A DNA stretch of 64,000 nucleotides from Choanephora cucurbitarum. Its lineage: Eukaryota; Mucoromycota; Mucoromycetes; Mucorales; Choanephoraceae. The position numbers and the translations under genes are program-made. Where the stretch lies: contig JAIWNI010000105.1 in NCBI GenBank assembly GCA_025331435.1, positions 36,126 through 100,125 of the forward strand, given 5' to 3'. The notes beneath the pieces are model-generated. The model did not search any database. It had not been told where the DNA came from and saw only the letters and a list, made by a program, of their open reading frames with translations. Numbering within the stretch: position 1 is the first letter of the stretch; the number at the start of each line of letters is the position of its first letter. Below, one piece after another: positions 23,535 through 36,322 of the stretch.

Positions 23535-26500
23535 TTATGTGTGACCTAAAAGCTTTTGTATGGATCCAATAAGCTCAAATGGATTTTGTTCATTAATGTC
23601 AGTCTCCAGAAACTGTTTCCTAAGTTTGCGAAGTTGTTTAAACATAGCCTTATGTTCTTGATCCAATCGGTTCAATGGTTTCGCTTCTGCTAACCTATCC
23701 GAAATTTCAATAGCTTTTTTTTTAAGGAAAGAGGTGAATAAGTCATGAGTTTTAGATATATTGAAATCGACTTTACCTCTTTTCACTGTATGGGAAGGTA
23801 AGCCTGCAATACTTGCACACCATGTACCATAAGAGGAATGATATCCATTTCCAGGCACAATACGGTAAAGAAAGACAACCTCATCTCCAACTTCTTGATC
23901 AGATGCTTCTTTCATAGGCTGACTTAGAACTTCTGTTTGAGATAAAGTAATACCATCTTGATTGGAAAGTAGGTTTTTGGTAATCAAATCTATTGACAAC
24001 ACCATCAAGATGAATTACTGTTCCGTTTTTCTTTGTCTAATGTGTTTTACCATGAAAATGCGTACTGGCAACAATTCTTGGGCATTGAGTCTCTTGAGAT
24101 AAAAAATACCCAATGACTGCACAGAACAAAGCAGCACCATCAGAACAATCGGTTCCCTATTTCTGTCTTAACAACCAGATACACACTCAACTCTTTTTTT
24201 TTTTTACTCTTCCAAACTCATCCATGATGACTAGACTATGACTGGTTGCATTACGCAAAGCACGATTCAATTGTTGAAGATCATACCCAAATGCACTTTG
24301 AGGCTAACAGAGATAGGTGGTTAAGAAGGGGCCTACTCTCGTTTTCCGTTTTTTTTCCCTTCTACCTTAGATACTGTTTCTGATGTTTGAATACGTGCAA
24401 ACATTTTATCAGTAATACCAATCACTGCACTATCAGCAGGGACAAAGCTTTTACGGCATATATGAGCGTATGATCAACATACTCATCAACAGAGCTTACC
24501 TTCCAATATGAGCCATATAGACAATAAGAGCAATCTGCTTCAAGTAAACACTTTTTCCGGAAAAGTTGGCTCCAGTCACAATTTGGACACTGTTCACTCT
24601 ATCAGATATCTTTTGATTGCTTTTGGTAGTTGATCTTGAGTTCTGAGCTTGATGATAGACATTGGATAATTTTCCGTCTTCTTTGTCAATGAAACCTTTG
24701 CCTCCTTCTAGATGAGTGTCATTCGGAACAAATATGTTCATACACAATTCTTGTAATGGATGTCTATAGAGGCCAATTACATGACACATCAAAACTAAAT
24801 TTAGACTCGTTCTTACCGTCCTTTCACGATCTTCAAGGTACTATCTGTTGTCATGATTGGTTCTGTATAATTGAATTTCAAGGCTGCAAGTGTCAAAGAA
24901 AGGATACTAGTCGACTGTTAGTGATGTTAAGAGATAAAGGTTTTCTAACCTACCAATCCAATTCAGATAACAGTTTGACTCTATCAATAAAGTCTGTTGA
25001 ATATTCAAGCACTTTTTCTGACAGAGCTTGGATGATTTCAATTTCTTTATCAGTGATCATGGAATGAATGTCACCCAAGTTTTCATCTAATTCTAACATA
25101 AAGTGTGAGTCTCAGCTTGCTTATGGTATCCTGATAAAAAAAGAAACCTTTTGTCCTGTCATTTTTGTAATAGAGATTATCAGCTGTAGTAAACTAAGCC
25201 AGATGTTAATCCAATGGAAAGAACAAACATCTTGAGAAAGAAACTTTACTTGTAATTGAAATCCTGCTAGGTATTGTTGATGAAGCTCTGTATCTACACT
25301 ACTGTTGTCATCAGCGTTTTTACCAGTGAGATTAGAAGAGCGATGTTGAAGGTGATATTTGGGTAAGGTGATAAGGTAACCTAGTTGAGGAAAATAAACT
25401 ACATTCAATGCCGCACCTAGACTGACAGGCAACATTGCACTGATTTCTCGAGAGACCTGAAGCTAAAATATTTGGGATATTTCAGCAACCTTATATAAAA
25501 AATGCATATTACTTTACCAAGTAATCATCCAGTTCATCATACTTCTCTCTCATGGCATCCAGCTCCTATATGTAGTTTAGATGATCAGTTTACGTAATTT
25601 CATTTTTTTTAGTACTTTACTTGATCAATGCCGTCCTTTACAACAATACGGGCTTCTTCTTTGCTTGATTCGAAATTGATCTTTCCATGCAAAAGATAGG
25701 TCAATTGAATATATCAAAAAAAGAAAGGGAATAAAGTCAACTCACAACATGATCAATATGGGCTCCAACCTCTTGCATGGATGTGTTTGATATCTCTTTA
25801 AAACTTTGAATGAGAGGTAAATTGCCTGCTTCATTTTGATTCTCTTGGATTATGCGCTGCATACTGTGTATGATTTTGATGGAGAAATAGGCAAACTGAA
25901 ACCAAGAAAAAAATGTTAGGTTTTGCCTCTGTCAATCGTTTAATTTACCTTTAATATGTATTGCCAATCACTATAAGTTGCTTTGGATTGCTTTATCTTT
26001 GAGAGTAATCGATGTATGTTCTTTATATGCTTAAGAAGAGAAGCTATTTCACTCAATTTTTCACGAGGAACTTGACGGCTAAAGAAACGGATTGTCATGT
26101 GGCGATCACTAATTGTCTTTTGATCTTGTAATGGATGAGCTGCCCATTGTCGTAACATCTGTTTTCCCAGGACACTTCTTGTTTTATCTAATAATCCTGT
26201 TCCAAAAAATGAGTTCAGCCCTTGTTTATTGAGAAGACGAAAGAGTGATATACCAAATAAAGAGACGGATTCTTTTTGCTGTGTGTTGGAGTTGGATTCG
26301 ATATCAAACACGCATAGTGCTCTAGAATGTCAATATGAATATACCTTTGTTTCTTATATTTTTTTTTAAAAAAAAGCCTGTACATACTTTAAGGTATCTG
26401 ATGTGATATGCATGTAATTTTGACTAAAGTGGTTCAGTTGGTCGCAATCTTTCTTCATTGCCCTTTGCTTAGTTTATCTTACCAAGAGAAAACCTGGATT

Positions 26501-27306
26501 GAGATAGGCTGAACTGACAGATGATGTACACTCTCGGTATCTTGATTCGATAGATTTTCCAGAGGGCGACCTACTTGTACATCTTGAAGGTATTTCAATA
26601 TAGTGCCAGCACATCCAACCTAAAGCGAATGAATCATCTTATTTATAACCAAGTGTGTATTACGATCTTACAGACAGATGGCTGTTTTCTAACTGAATCA
26701 ATCCTTCTAGCTGCAGATAAGCATGTGTCTTGCTGCCTTCTTCTGGATCTCTCAGATACACATTTTGATAGGCAAGTGATTGATCATCGCTATTATTATC
26801 AGGTTTATCTAGCTGAATATGACGAATGAACCAATTCAGTAACAACATTCTGCCTTTTTCAAATGTAGTGTCTTTGTTGGGCACAACTTGTATTTTAATA
26901 GAGCCACCTAAGTTGATATTGAGAACACATACTGAAATCTTTTTTTTTTTGCCTGAATATACCATCATACTGTTGAACCAAATTTTGAAGTGGATCAATA
27001 TTGTTTTCAGGTAGCAACATCAAAGTAGGAGAAGATTGAGCAAGCACTAATGCACGCATACAAATCAATAGATTGCTTTCGTTTTCATAATCTTTAAGAA
27101 TAAGTACATATTGATACATGAGTGAATTGGCTTGACTCATTGATGTCTTCCATGAGGTTAAGTTCCAAGCTTTGATTAGAATAATAAGCACATCCAAGCT
27201 TGTTACTATTCCATTTCAAACACATAATCACTTCCATTTGACAATATTTGTAACAAGTGAAAGAAAAGCAAATTTCTGTTGATTTATCATTTCTTCTAAT
27301 GAACAC
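23535..27306 (-). CDS. MSH5: MSH5, meiotic MutS homologue
   Basis: MutS-family ATPase of the MSH5 branch; with MSH4 it forms MutS-gamma, which stabilises crossover intermediates in meiosis and lacks mismatch-repair function. It is a multi-exon minus-strand gene. The N-terminal part reads CLKWNSNKLGCAYY (about 27230-27170). The core holds VGCAGTILKYLQDVQVGRPL (about 26600) and LFGISLFRLLNKQGLNSFFG with MLRQWAAHPLQD (26250-26130). The ATPase has Walker A TGANFSGKS (about 24578-24552), FVPADSAVIGITDKMFARIQ (about 24450), the GYDLQQLNRALRNATSHSLV segment with Walker B as DEFG (about 24310-24215), and GTDCSDGAALFCAVIG (about 24150). The C-terminal helices end at 23535. ATG 27306 or 27237 may be the start. 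Exon borders near 27160-27100 were not resolved. Confidence 0.85.
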
Positions 27307-28291
27307 TCATACAAAACGAGAATTGTTGTTGTTCTGCTATATCACATCAATTTCAGTCTCTTTTTTTCTTTCTTTTACAAACTGCCTCTCTCTCACTTAT
27401 CAGTAAAGAGTTAGCTGGCTTTTCTGAGAGAAAACACTTTTATTGATGTCAATGGTATTCCAGTCTGTTGGCTTTGGTTCAGTGGTATGATGGTGAAATT
27501 GTAATAGCTTAATCTAAACTTTCATCTTTTTGAGTTGACAGCTTCTCAAATCGCCTAAAATTCATTAGAATATACTACTCATCTCATGATATCTGCGATA
27601 ATCATACTATAGCATCTTAGTCGCAACTCAAAGACAGTCAGACAAGATGCTGTACATACATAACCAAGATACATTGACACACTCCTCAAAACAGGTGAGC
27701 GTGCTTGATCTTATTTCTCTTGAAAGTAGCATTTCATCTTTTTTTGCCCTTAGAACTTTCTTTTCAAATCAATATACATTTCACTAAACACACTGGACTT
27801 GTTTTCTAAAGCAATGTACATACAAAGCAGGCAGTGCTGACCAGTTAAAATATACAAGGATATTAGTTAAATTTGATATCTTGAACTGTAATTAAATTCA
27901 CAGAACATATAGATTTTCTAGATTAGATAAAAAAAATTAGATTAGCCTAGTATCACACAAGTTGATTGCCAGCATAGATAGTTGAACTTTTACTTACTAG
28001 CTTGTATATGGGATTTTTACTGTAACACAATCCTTTTGTAATTGCGCCAAACGAATGGAAGAGAGGAGTTTCATCCTTTTTTCCAGATTTTATAAAAACA
28101 AGTGTAACCAAGATAAGAAGCTGTTATCAGAAAACACTCTTAAAAAGGAAATGACGATCTAGTAGATTAAACGTAAAAGTACATGATTTTTATTTGTGAA
28201 CAATAAAAAGTAATAAACAGAAAGAAAGATGATATAAAACAATATATGTATAAAAATAAAGTAAATATATATATTAATAAAGAGCCAATGC
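27307..28291. other. intergenic between MSH5 and pyruvate carboxylase
   Basis: About 1 kb without a recognisable gene. It contains the upstream region of MSH5 and the 3' flank of the carboxylase gene. A short stretch at about 27467-27490 resembles a tRNA D-arm sequence but has no complete cloverleaf. Confidence 0.5.
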
Positions 28292-31200
28292 TTAAGCATC
28301 GTCCTTCACAATCTTGGCAACCAAGTCACCAGAGTTTAAGGAATCGCCTTCTTGAATAGCAACTCGTTCAACCTTACCAGCTACAGGAGATGTGACGACT
28401 GTTTCCATCTTCATAGCAGACAAGACAGCAACTGGGTCACCAGCCTTAACATGGGAGCCTTCCTTGGCACGGATTTCTACAACAACACCTGACATAGGGG
28501 CAGCAATGTCACCAGGGTTGGATAAGTTGGCCTTTTCACGAGAAGCAACTTCGACAGCAGAGTTGCGATCAACAATACCAACCACACGTGCTTCACCGTT
28601 CAATTCAAAGTAGACATCACGCTTACCGTTGTTGTTGAGAGGGCCAACAGCCAACAACTTGATAATCAATGTCTTACCTTCTTCAATTTCAACATGGAAT
28701 TCTTCGTTGATTTCAGGCTTAGCCAAGAAGTAACGAGTAGGCAAGACAGAGAGATCACCATATTGGTTGACCATGTCACGGTATTCAGCAAATACCTTAG
28801 GATAAAGGGCAGCAGAAATGACATCATAGTCACGGATGGTTGAGCCATACTTTTCAATCAATTCTTGCTTTAATTTGACCATGTCAAGTGCAGGAAGAGT
28901 AGCACCAGGACGACCATCAATACGAGGCAAGTCGCGGATAATGTTGGAACGCAAAGGCTCAGGGAAACCTCCATGAGGTTGACCAAGATAACCTTGGAAG
29001 AACTCGACTACTGATGTAGGGAAAGATAAGGTAGAGGCGCGTTCTTCCACATCCTTACCAGAGAGACTGTTGGAAACCATGAATTGAGCAAGGTCACCGA
29101 CAACCTTAGATGAAGGTGTTACTTTAACAAGATCGCCACAGAGAGCATTGGCTTCAGTGTATGCTTTCTTAATGTCATTCCATTGAGTACCCAAACCAAG
29201 TTGTTGAGCTTGGAACATCAAGTTAGTGTATTGACCACCAGGCATTTCGTGGTCATAGACACCAGAATCGGCAGAACGAACGTTGGCTTCAAAGCAAGAG
29301 TAGAGAAGACGAGCTTGTTCCCAGTAAGAGTTGATAGCATGAACATCAGCCATACGAATACCGGTGCCAAGATCAGTTTGTTCAAAACCAGCAACAATGG
29401 CACCCATAGCAGGTTGAGATGTAGTACCGGACATAGCATCAATAGCGACATCAACAATATCAGCACCAGCGGCAGCGGCAGCCATCATGGATGCAACACC
29501 AGTACCAGCGGTATCGTGAGTGTGAACATGAATAGGAAGATCAGGGAACTTGGCACGAATGGTAGAGACAAGAAGCTTAGCAGCCTCAGGCTTCAACAAA
29601 CCAGCCATATCCTTAATACCCAAAATATGAATACCTTCGTTTACAAGTTCTTCAGTCAACTTGACATAGTAATCCAAATCATACTTCTTGCGGTTAGGGT
29701 TGGAGACATCGCCTGTGTAACAGATGGTAGCTTCAATGACACCACCAGCCTTCTTGACAGCATCAATACCAAGCTTCATGTTTTCAACATAGTTAAGAGA
29801 GTCGAAGATACGGAAGACATCCATACCGCACTTAACAGCCTTGTCACAGAATTCATAGACAACGTTGTCAGGATAAGAGGTGTAACCGACAGCATTGGCA
29901 CCACGAAGAAGCATTTGGAAAGGAATGTTAGGAACAGCCTTTCTGAGAGCAGCAAGACGGTCCCAAGGATCTTCGTGAAGGAAACGCATAGCAACATCAA
30001 ATGTAGCACCACCCCAACATTCAAGAGAGAATGCATTAGCAAGAGCGTGAGAAGTAGCAGGGGCGATACGAAGAAGGTCTAAAGGAAGTTTTTTTTAGAA
30101 AAAAAAATCGTCTCATTTTTTTTTTGAAATCATTCCTAAACACTTACCAACAGTTCTAACACGAGTAGCCAACAAACTTTGATGAGCATCTCTCCAAGTA
30201 GTATCAGTGATCAAAACACCAGGATAGGCACGAACAGCCTTAGCAAATGCTTCAGGACCTTGTTCAACAAGAATCTTACGCCATCCTTCAGTAGGAGCAG
30301 CAGAGGTATCAATGTCCTTGTTGCTACCGCGTTCGCGTAGCACAGGAATATCAATTTCGCTCTTGAATGAAGGATCACCTACTTGGCCCTTGATTTGCGA
30401 GCCATTAACGACAACATCACCCAAGTAACCCAACATACGCTGAGCACGGTTTTGGAATTGAACAAGACGGAAAAGGTCAGGCGTGTCATCAATAAAGGTA
30501 GTCCAACAGTTTCCATTGATGAAAGTATCACAAGTCAAAAGACGTTGCAAGAAAGGAATGTTGGTCTTGACACCACGGATTCTGAATTCAACAAGAGCAC
30601 GGACAATCTTACGACGAGCAACTTCGTATGTGGAGCCAGAACAGCTGACTTTGACTAAAAGAGAATCATAATGGGGTGTAATAATGGCACCAGCGTAACC
30701 AGCACCACCATCCAGACGAACACCATTACCACCAGAAGAACGGTAGACTTCAATCTTACCAGTATCAGGTTGGAAGTTCAATTCAGGATCTTCAGTAGTG
30801 ACACGACATTGAATAGCGAAACCACGTTGACGGATACGTTGTTGTGTTAAACCAAGTTGAGGCAAAAGAGCACCAGCAGCAATCTGAATTTGAGCTGCAA
30901 CGATATCAATACCAGTGATTTCTTCAGTAATAGTGTGTTCGACTTGAATACGAGGGTTGATTTCAATGAAGTAATGGCGGTTTTGATTGTCGACCAAAAA
31001 TTCAGCAGTACCAGCATTCTTATACTTGACAGCCTTTGCAATCTTGATAGCATCATTCAAAATGGCTTCACGAACCTTGTTGTCCAAGTTCTTGGCAGGA
31101 GCGATTTCAACAACTTTTTGGTGACGACGTTGGACTGAACAATCACGTTCAAACAAGTGAACAACATTACCAGCACGATCAGCAAGCAATTGAACTTCAA

Positions 31201-32095
31201 TGTGTCTAGGCTTGTCAAGGAAGCGTTCAATGAATACAGTACCATCACCAAAAGCGGCAAGTGCTTCAGACTTTGCACGGCTGAAAGCGTCTTCAAGAGA
31301 TGCTTCATCACGAACAACACGCATACCACGTCCACCACCACCCATGGCGGCCTTGATGATAATTGGGAAACCATACTCTTGAATGAATGCCTTGGCTTCA
31401 TTGAATTCACTTACAGGTCCAGGAGTACCAGGGACAACAGGTACATTACAGTTCATGGCTTCATGTTTCACAAACAAAAAATCAGTTTGAAAATCCCGAG
31501 TAAAAAAAAAATACACAAAAAAATCACAACTCACCAATGGTTCTGGCCTTAGTCTTATCACCGAGACTTTCAATGACCTCAGGAGAGGGACCAATGAAAG
31601 TGATGCCAGCGGCTTCGACCTTACGAGCAAATTCGGCATTTTCAGATAAGAAACCATAACCGGGATGGATCATGGAGACGCCACGTTCTTTAGCAATGCG
31701 AACAACCTCATCCTGGGCCAAATAAGCGCCGACAGGAGTGTATTGGCCAACTTTACCAAGTTGGTATGATTCATCAGCCTATATATTTGAATGGTCAATC
31801 TTACACAAAGCTGAAACGCTAACCAATTAATTAAAACGAACCTTATAACGGTGCATAGAAAGTCTGTCTTCATGAGAAAAGATGGCCACTGTCTTCATGG
31901 AGAGCTCGTGAGCTGTACGAAAGACACGAAGCGCGATTTCCTACAGAATGCAACATGAGAGATTGACCATCATCATTTAAACCAATGTTTACTTACACCA
32001 CGATTGGCAACCAACAACTTACGAAGGTTGCCCATCACTTCGCTGTTTCTACGAATAGTTTCAACAGAGTGTTCACGAGCAGGTGGAGTAGGCAT
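28292..32095 (-). CDS. PYC: pyruvate carboxylase
   Basis: Biotin-dependent enzyme making oxaloacetate from pyruvate, ATP and bicarbonate; usually cytosolic in fungi. Five exons give 1179 residues, normal for the family: 32095-31997, 31940-31842, 31778-31535, 31458-30148, 30078-28292. Biotin carboxylase domain: KLLVANRGEIALRVFRTAHE, HPGYGFLSENAEFA, the ATP-grasp loop MGGGGRGMRVV and FIEINPRIQVEHT. Carboxyltransferase domain: DTTWRDAHQSLLATRVRT, ECWGGATFDVAMRFLHEDPW, and the metal-binding HVHTHDTAGTG. The C-terminal carrier domain has the biotin lysine in SAMKMETVV, with VAKIVKDDA at the end. There is no targeting peptide (start MPTPPAREHS). The long frames on the opposite strand are shadows of biased codon use, which suggests strong expression. 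Confidence 0.97.
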
Positions 32096-33940
32096 ATATG
32101 TTTGAAAGATTAGCGTTTAGGAAGAGAGGAAAAGGAAAAAGAAAGGGAAACTTGTTCATTGTATTTAATACACAAAAGTGTCATCGATAATGGTTTCTTT
32201 CTCAGCCATATCGCTTCTTGTATTTGTGCGCCAATAAATTTTCTCAGGATTACTCTTCAGCGCAAAAATATTCATGCTGATTTCATGTGTCATCATATGC
32301 TTTAAATACGCGTAACCGAGATTCCTAACACAGAAGCGCTTATTTATATACAGAGTTTAATTTGGCCTTAAACTGTGAGATGTGTTTTATAGACTGTTTC
32401 ATGATAAAAAAAAGGGCAGAGCACTAAACGTTTGATGTCCCCCCATATTTCTTATAAAGCTTATCTTTCGGTCTTTTAACTAGTTAGAGATTGCTTAAAC
32501 CTATTGCCATTTGATGATTTGATCATGTCCGTGACTTTAGTTTTAGACATATTACTGCCCTGAGATGTTGTATGGCGGCATGACCTTTTTGGATTTAGCT
32601 GTAAATATTGGGTAAATGTGGGCTATCTAAGATCAGCGCGATAAACTATATAGATGGTGTGTGTATTTGGAAACTTGATTATAACAATAGAAGCTTTGGA
32701 ATAACGAAAAATTATTATTTGTTTGGATAGTTGAAAAAAAGTGAGACATGCTTAAATTTGTTATCAGGCTTCTTGAGGCTTAAAGAAAGGCAGGAAAAAT
32801 TGCTGTAAAATACACTATAGGAACACTGGAATCGCTGAATAGAGATACTCTTTTCTATTCTCCTTTCTTCCTATAAAAATCCGATTATTAGACCTACATT
32901 TGATTTTGTTTTTTTAAATGCAAAATAGAAGGTTCTTTCATTAATGATGGGCCTTTGTCACTTAATCTCTAACAATAAGAGAGCACTTGAGGATAGATGG
33001 AAAAAAAAACTGTTATTCCGAAAAAGCTGTAATGAGCATGTCTGATTGAATATGTTGTCTCTTCGTTGTACTAGTGATCAGCAAAGTCTTGTTGATTGCT
33101 GAAATCTGCTGAGATAATTGTTATTCTTCGGTATATACATTAGCCGACATCAATGATTTCAGCAAGTTGTTTGATCTATCGCTCCAGGAAAATTTGAAAA
33201 AATCAAGCTTTTCTTTTGTGTCTCTTGAGACGTTAAATTCTGACAAGTTATGGTGGCATCGTCTTATAAATTTCTCAGACATTCAATAAAGCCATAAACT
33301 AAGTGCGCGAAACAGAATAGGTGAATTGTAAAGCAGAAATGATACATGTACGAGCAATTTCTAAAAGCACTTGAATTATATTACTTCTGTAGATTGACGG
33401 TCATCTCTCTTAAAACAAGAGCAAAGAAAAACAAATCAAGATTGCTTTCTTGCATAGACTTCTGTAATATGCTCAATTGCGAAGGTCGTTGTATTTCTAT
33501 CTCTTAGCCACAACAAAATCCAAGACGACAAATTTCTTATCTTTGTTTACTGCTAGTTCCTGTTTTTATGATGTAGACAAATTAATTTAACCAGAGGTTT
33601 CGCTTTAACGAAATGTCGTGATGCGAAATTGCTTAGTAAAGGTGGAATTGCCCTCTGTCAAAGTTTATGTGAGTTCTGAATGCTTTTCAAGCCATGGTCA
33701 AGACAACTCTCATTATTGAGAGCAGTGTGGTTCTCTTCAACTGTTTTCATAAAGTGAAATTCAATCTCCTCCAAAGGTAAACGCAATAGTTCCTAAGGGA
33801 AAGGTTATTCTGGATGACAAGCCAAAGCAGTCTCACTTCATATTATTCGTATACGACAGAAGCATTTTTTTAAAAGTAAACGAAGTGTCTTTGTAGAGAG
33901 AAAGGGTAAGGAAGAAATATTACATGTTTGTTTATTGTAT
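32096..33940. other. 1.8 kb upstream region of pyruvate carboxylase
   Basis: No gene was recognised on either strand. The stretch just above 32095 is purine-rich on the + strand (pyrimidine-rich on the coding strand), as in other strong promoters here. The rest is AT-rich without repeats that I could define. Confidence 0.5.
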
Positions 33941-36322
33941 TTATCCAATCAAGTTCATGTGTTCAAGCAAAAAGATCTCTAGATCTTGCCATCCACCACC
34001 AACACGGATCAATACTTTGTTTCTTCCACTATTTTCATAAGTCATCAATTTACACGTATAAATCTTTTTACCACCTCCCAGCGATGGCGTTAGTTCATTA
34101 CCGAAATAATATCTTCCGTCTCCACCACCTTGTTTCTTAGAACATTGGATGGGTATCGGACTTCGATTGACTATCATAGCCACTTCTTTGTCCAATGGGT
34201 CTTTAGGATCAGGCTTATAGAATTTGGAATTGTTACTCGTTTTTGTAAAAGGAGATTGAGTTCGGTTTAATGTGGGGGAGGTGAGATTGGTAATGCGTGC
34301 CATAGAGGATCTTGGTCTGCTGCTTTCTAGTTTGAGATTGTTCTTGTTTGTGTTTGGGGTTTTTGGTCTTGGTATCATAGAAGGGGTTCCACTACGACGT
34401 ATACTTGGCGTAACGGATCTTGTTCCTAAATGGTGGGTAGATGGATTTGTCGATAGGCTACTCTTGGATCGAACAGATGGTTGTTTTCTGAAATCTTTTG
34501 TAGATATAGTGTCATCCTCTTCCTCTGCAATGTCAGGTGACATGTTGTGCATTCTATTGTGTAATTGTGCTGTTGGTGTTGCAATTTGAGGAGTATGGGT
34601 TGTTCGACTACTTGAAGGGCTAATGGAGCTGGGTCTCAGTCCGCTGCTGACAGGACTAAAGCTGTCTCGAGTGTAAAATGAAGGGCTGGCAGTTCTTCTA
34701 CCACCATTATTAGGTGAGGCAGAACCACCGTTCACAGAACGCCAAAGGTGATGATCACCAGTTGTTGTTCGACGGGTTTTCTCATCAATAAACATAGAAG
34801 GCGATGGGCTGTGATGGCCAAACTTGTTGCTGTATGGGCTTCTCGACCTGACAAAATCTACACTATTACTTGTGTCATCCATATGACCATTAAGGGAAGG
34901 TGACGATGACTTGTTGTGAATAAATCGAGCTCCGGTTGGTGTTGAGCTTGGCGGTAACATATCCTTCCAGTTGCTTATACTACCTGTAGTACTATCACTA
35001 CGGTCGCTAAGACGTGACCAACAACCAGCGTTTGATGCGCTATCAGACAAGGCAGAATCAACCACAATAATTTCCGGCAAGTCCCGTTTGCGCAAATGAT
35101 CCATTGTTGATTTAAGGTTATTCCACCTTGCAAGCATAGACTCATGACGCTGTAACGTTGCAACATCTCGGGACACGCGTGCAGCAATTCCGTTTCCGAG
35201 CATCATCAACATTTTCGCAATCGAAGGTGTATAATACTTGTATTTGGCCTCAAAGTTCTTTTCGACAGATCTAAGTTTTGTCTTGAGGTCAACGGTACCA
35301 GCAGTAGTATTGGGCGAAGAACTAATTGTGTTTGTAGTGGATGAAGAAGAGTTGGAGGTAGTAGAAGATGAGCTAGTGATGAGGTAGTTGCCACCATGCT
35401 CTTTTATTTGCTGAATAGTAGCATAACACTGATTTACTGTTTTATCAAGACCGTTCATCATTTCGTCCACCTGATCAGCAACTTGTTTAAAAACGATCAA
35501 CCAACGATCTTCTTTCAACTCCAACTTCAGCTCATCTATCTCTACACGGAGACACTCCCAACGTTCTTGTACAAGTAGATGCTTACGTGTCAAGAGCCCC
35601 GAGATATCGTCTGGTGGGTTTGGGGATGTCATACGCGTATATACTTTTTCAACACTACTGAAAAGAGGCCCCACTCGATTGTCGATTTCGAGCAAGATGG
35701 TATCTTCTTTCTTTGATTGCTCTTCCGTCGAGTTTAATTCTGGGGGTGGTGTGGCAGGAGCAACAATGGCAGCAGCCATATGTCGCTTTTCCTGGAATTG
35801 AAAAATCATAATCGACAAATCATCAATCTGTAACAGTATAGTTTCCATTAAAGTTCTCAGGTGAAACTTCTCATTGGATTCGTCTATCAGGTTCTTCACA
35901 GAAGAAATAAAGTGTTGCAATCCAGACCATTCTGATTGAATTTTCGTCCACTTTAACTTAGTTTCAAAACTGCTGTTGAGCTCGTCTTGTTCTTCAACAA
36001 ATTCGGCCAAAAGCTGTATCAGGGGTTGCATTTTGCTGCAAGAGAGTTCTAGAGGCTCTATAGTATAGAGCTCCATTGCGGCTTCACCACGCTTCACTTC
36101 TTGTTCTATTGTAAAAGCAACCATGTGAGCTGTTTCTAGCCATAGTGTAATACGCTGAGTTATTTTATCAAATCCACTTAAAAGTTCCTCAGGTGCTAGA
36201 GATGCATGGTTGGATATCAGGTCGTTGAGTTCTTGCTCTGGTATTTGTGCTTTATAGATAGGGTCAAAAAATCTTTCTTCTAGGGGTGTCTGAACGGCTG
36301 TTGAAGGTTCTGCGGTAATCAT
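33941..36322 (-). CDS. Kar9-like microtubule protein with C-terminal GAS2 domain
   Basis: Single-exon gene of 793 residues. The N-terminal half is helical and fits the fungal Kar9 domain, which links spindle and cytoplasmic microtubules to cortical actomyosin during nuclear positioning: ITLWLETAHMVAFTIEQEVK, FVEEQDELNSSFETKLKWTK, then ERWECLRVEIDELKLELKED with RWLIVFKQVADQVDEMMNGL. A long, basic, Ser/Pro-rich disordered part follows with SxIP-like pieces such as TPSMIPRPKTP and TPSIRRSGTP, which are possible EB1/Bim1-binding sites. The last 70 residues resemble a GAS2 (GAR) microtubule-binding module: RYYFGNEL, KKIYTCKLMTYENSGRNKVL and IRVGGGWQDLEIFLLEHMNL. This domain pair is known in filamentous fungi. 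Start ATG 36322 is the only suitable one. Confidence 0.87.
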   Translation of the reverse strand: MITAEPSTAVQTPLEERFFDPIYKAQIPEQELNDLISNHASLAPEELLSGFDKITQRITLWLETAHMVAFTIEQEVKRGEAAMELYTIEPLELSCSKMQPLIQLLAEFVEEQDELNSSFETKLKWTKIQSEWSGLQHFISSVKNLIDESNEKFHLRTLMETILLQIDDLSIMIFQFQEKRHMAAAIVAPATPPPELNSTEEQSKKEDTILLEIDNRVGPLFSSVEKVYTRMTSPNPPDDISGLLTRKHLLVQERWECLRVEIDELKLELKEDRWLIVFKQVADQVDEMMNGLDKTVNQCYATIQQIKEHGGNYLITSSSSTTSNSSSSTTNTISSSPNTTAGTVDLKTKLRSVEKNFEAKYKYYTPSIAKMLMMLGNGIAARVSRDVATLQRHESMLARWNNLKSTMDHLRKRDLPEIIVVDSALSDSASNAGCWSRLSDRSDSTTGSISNWKDMLPPSSTPTGARFIHNKSSSPSLNGHMDDTSNSVDFVRSRSPYSNKFGHHSPSPSMFIDEKTRRTTTGDHHLWRSVNGGSASPNNGGRRTASPSFYTRDSFSPVSSGLRPSSISPSSSRTTHTPQIATPTAQLHNRMHNMSPDIAEEEDDTISTKDFRKQPSVRSKSSLSTNPSTHHLGTRSVTPSIRRSGTPSMIPRPKTPNTNKNNLKLESSRPRSSMARITNLTSPTLNRTQSPFTKTSNNSKFYKPDPKDPLDKEVAMIVNRSPIPIQCSKKQGGGDGRYYFGNELTPSLGGGKKIYTCKLMTYENSGRNKVLIRVGGGWQDLEIFLLEHMNLIG

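Noticed and set aside
27460..27500. tRNA-like stretch (TGGTTCAGTGGTATGAT)
   Set aside because: Resembles a tRNA D-arm region only; no acceptor stem, anticodon arm or T-loop GTTCGA follows.
29183..30082. 299-codon open frame antisense to pyruvate carboxylase
   Set aside because: It mirrors the strongly biased codons of the carboxylase frame, has no family similarity and no splice or promoter logic. The same holds for 30857-31138 and 31157-31552.
34272..34589. 105-codon frame antisense to the Kar9-like gene
   Set aside because: Shadow of the Ser/Pro-rich disordered part; composition artefact.
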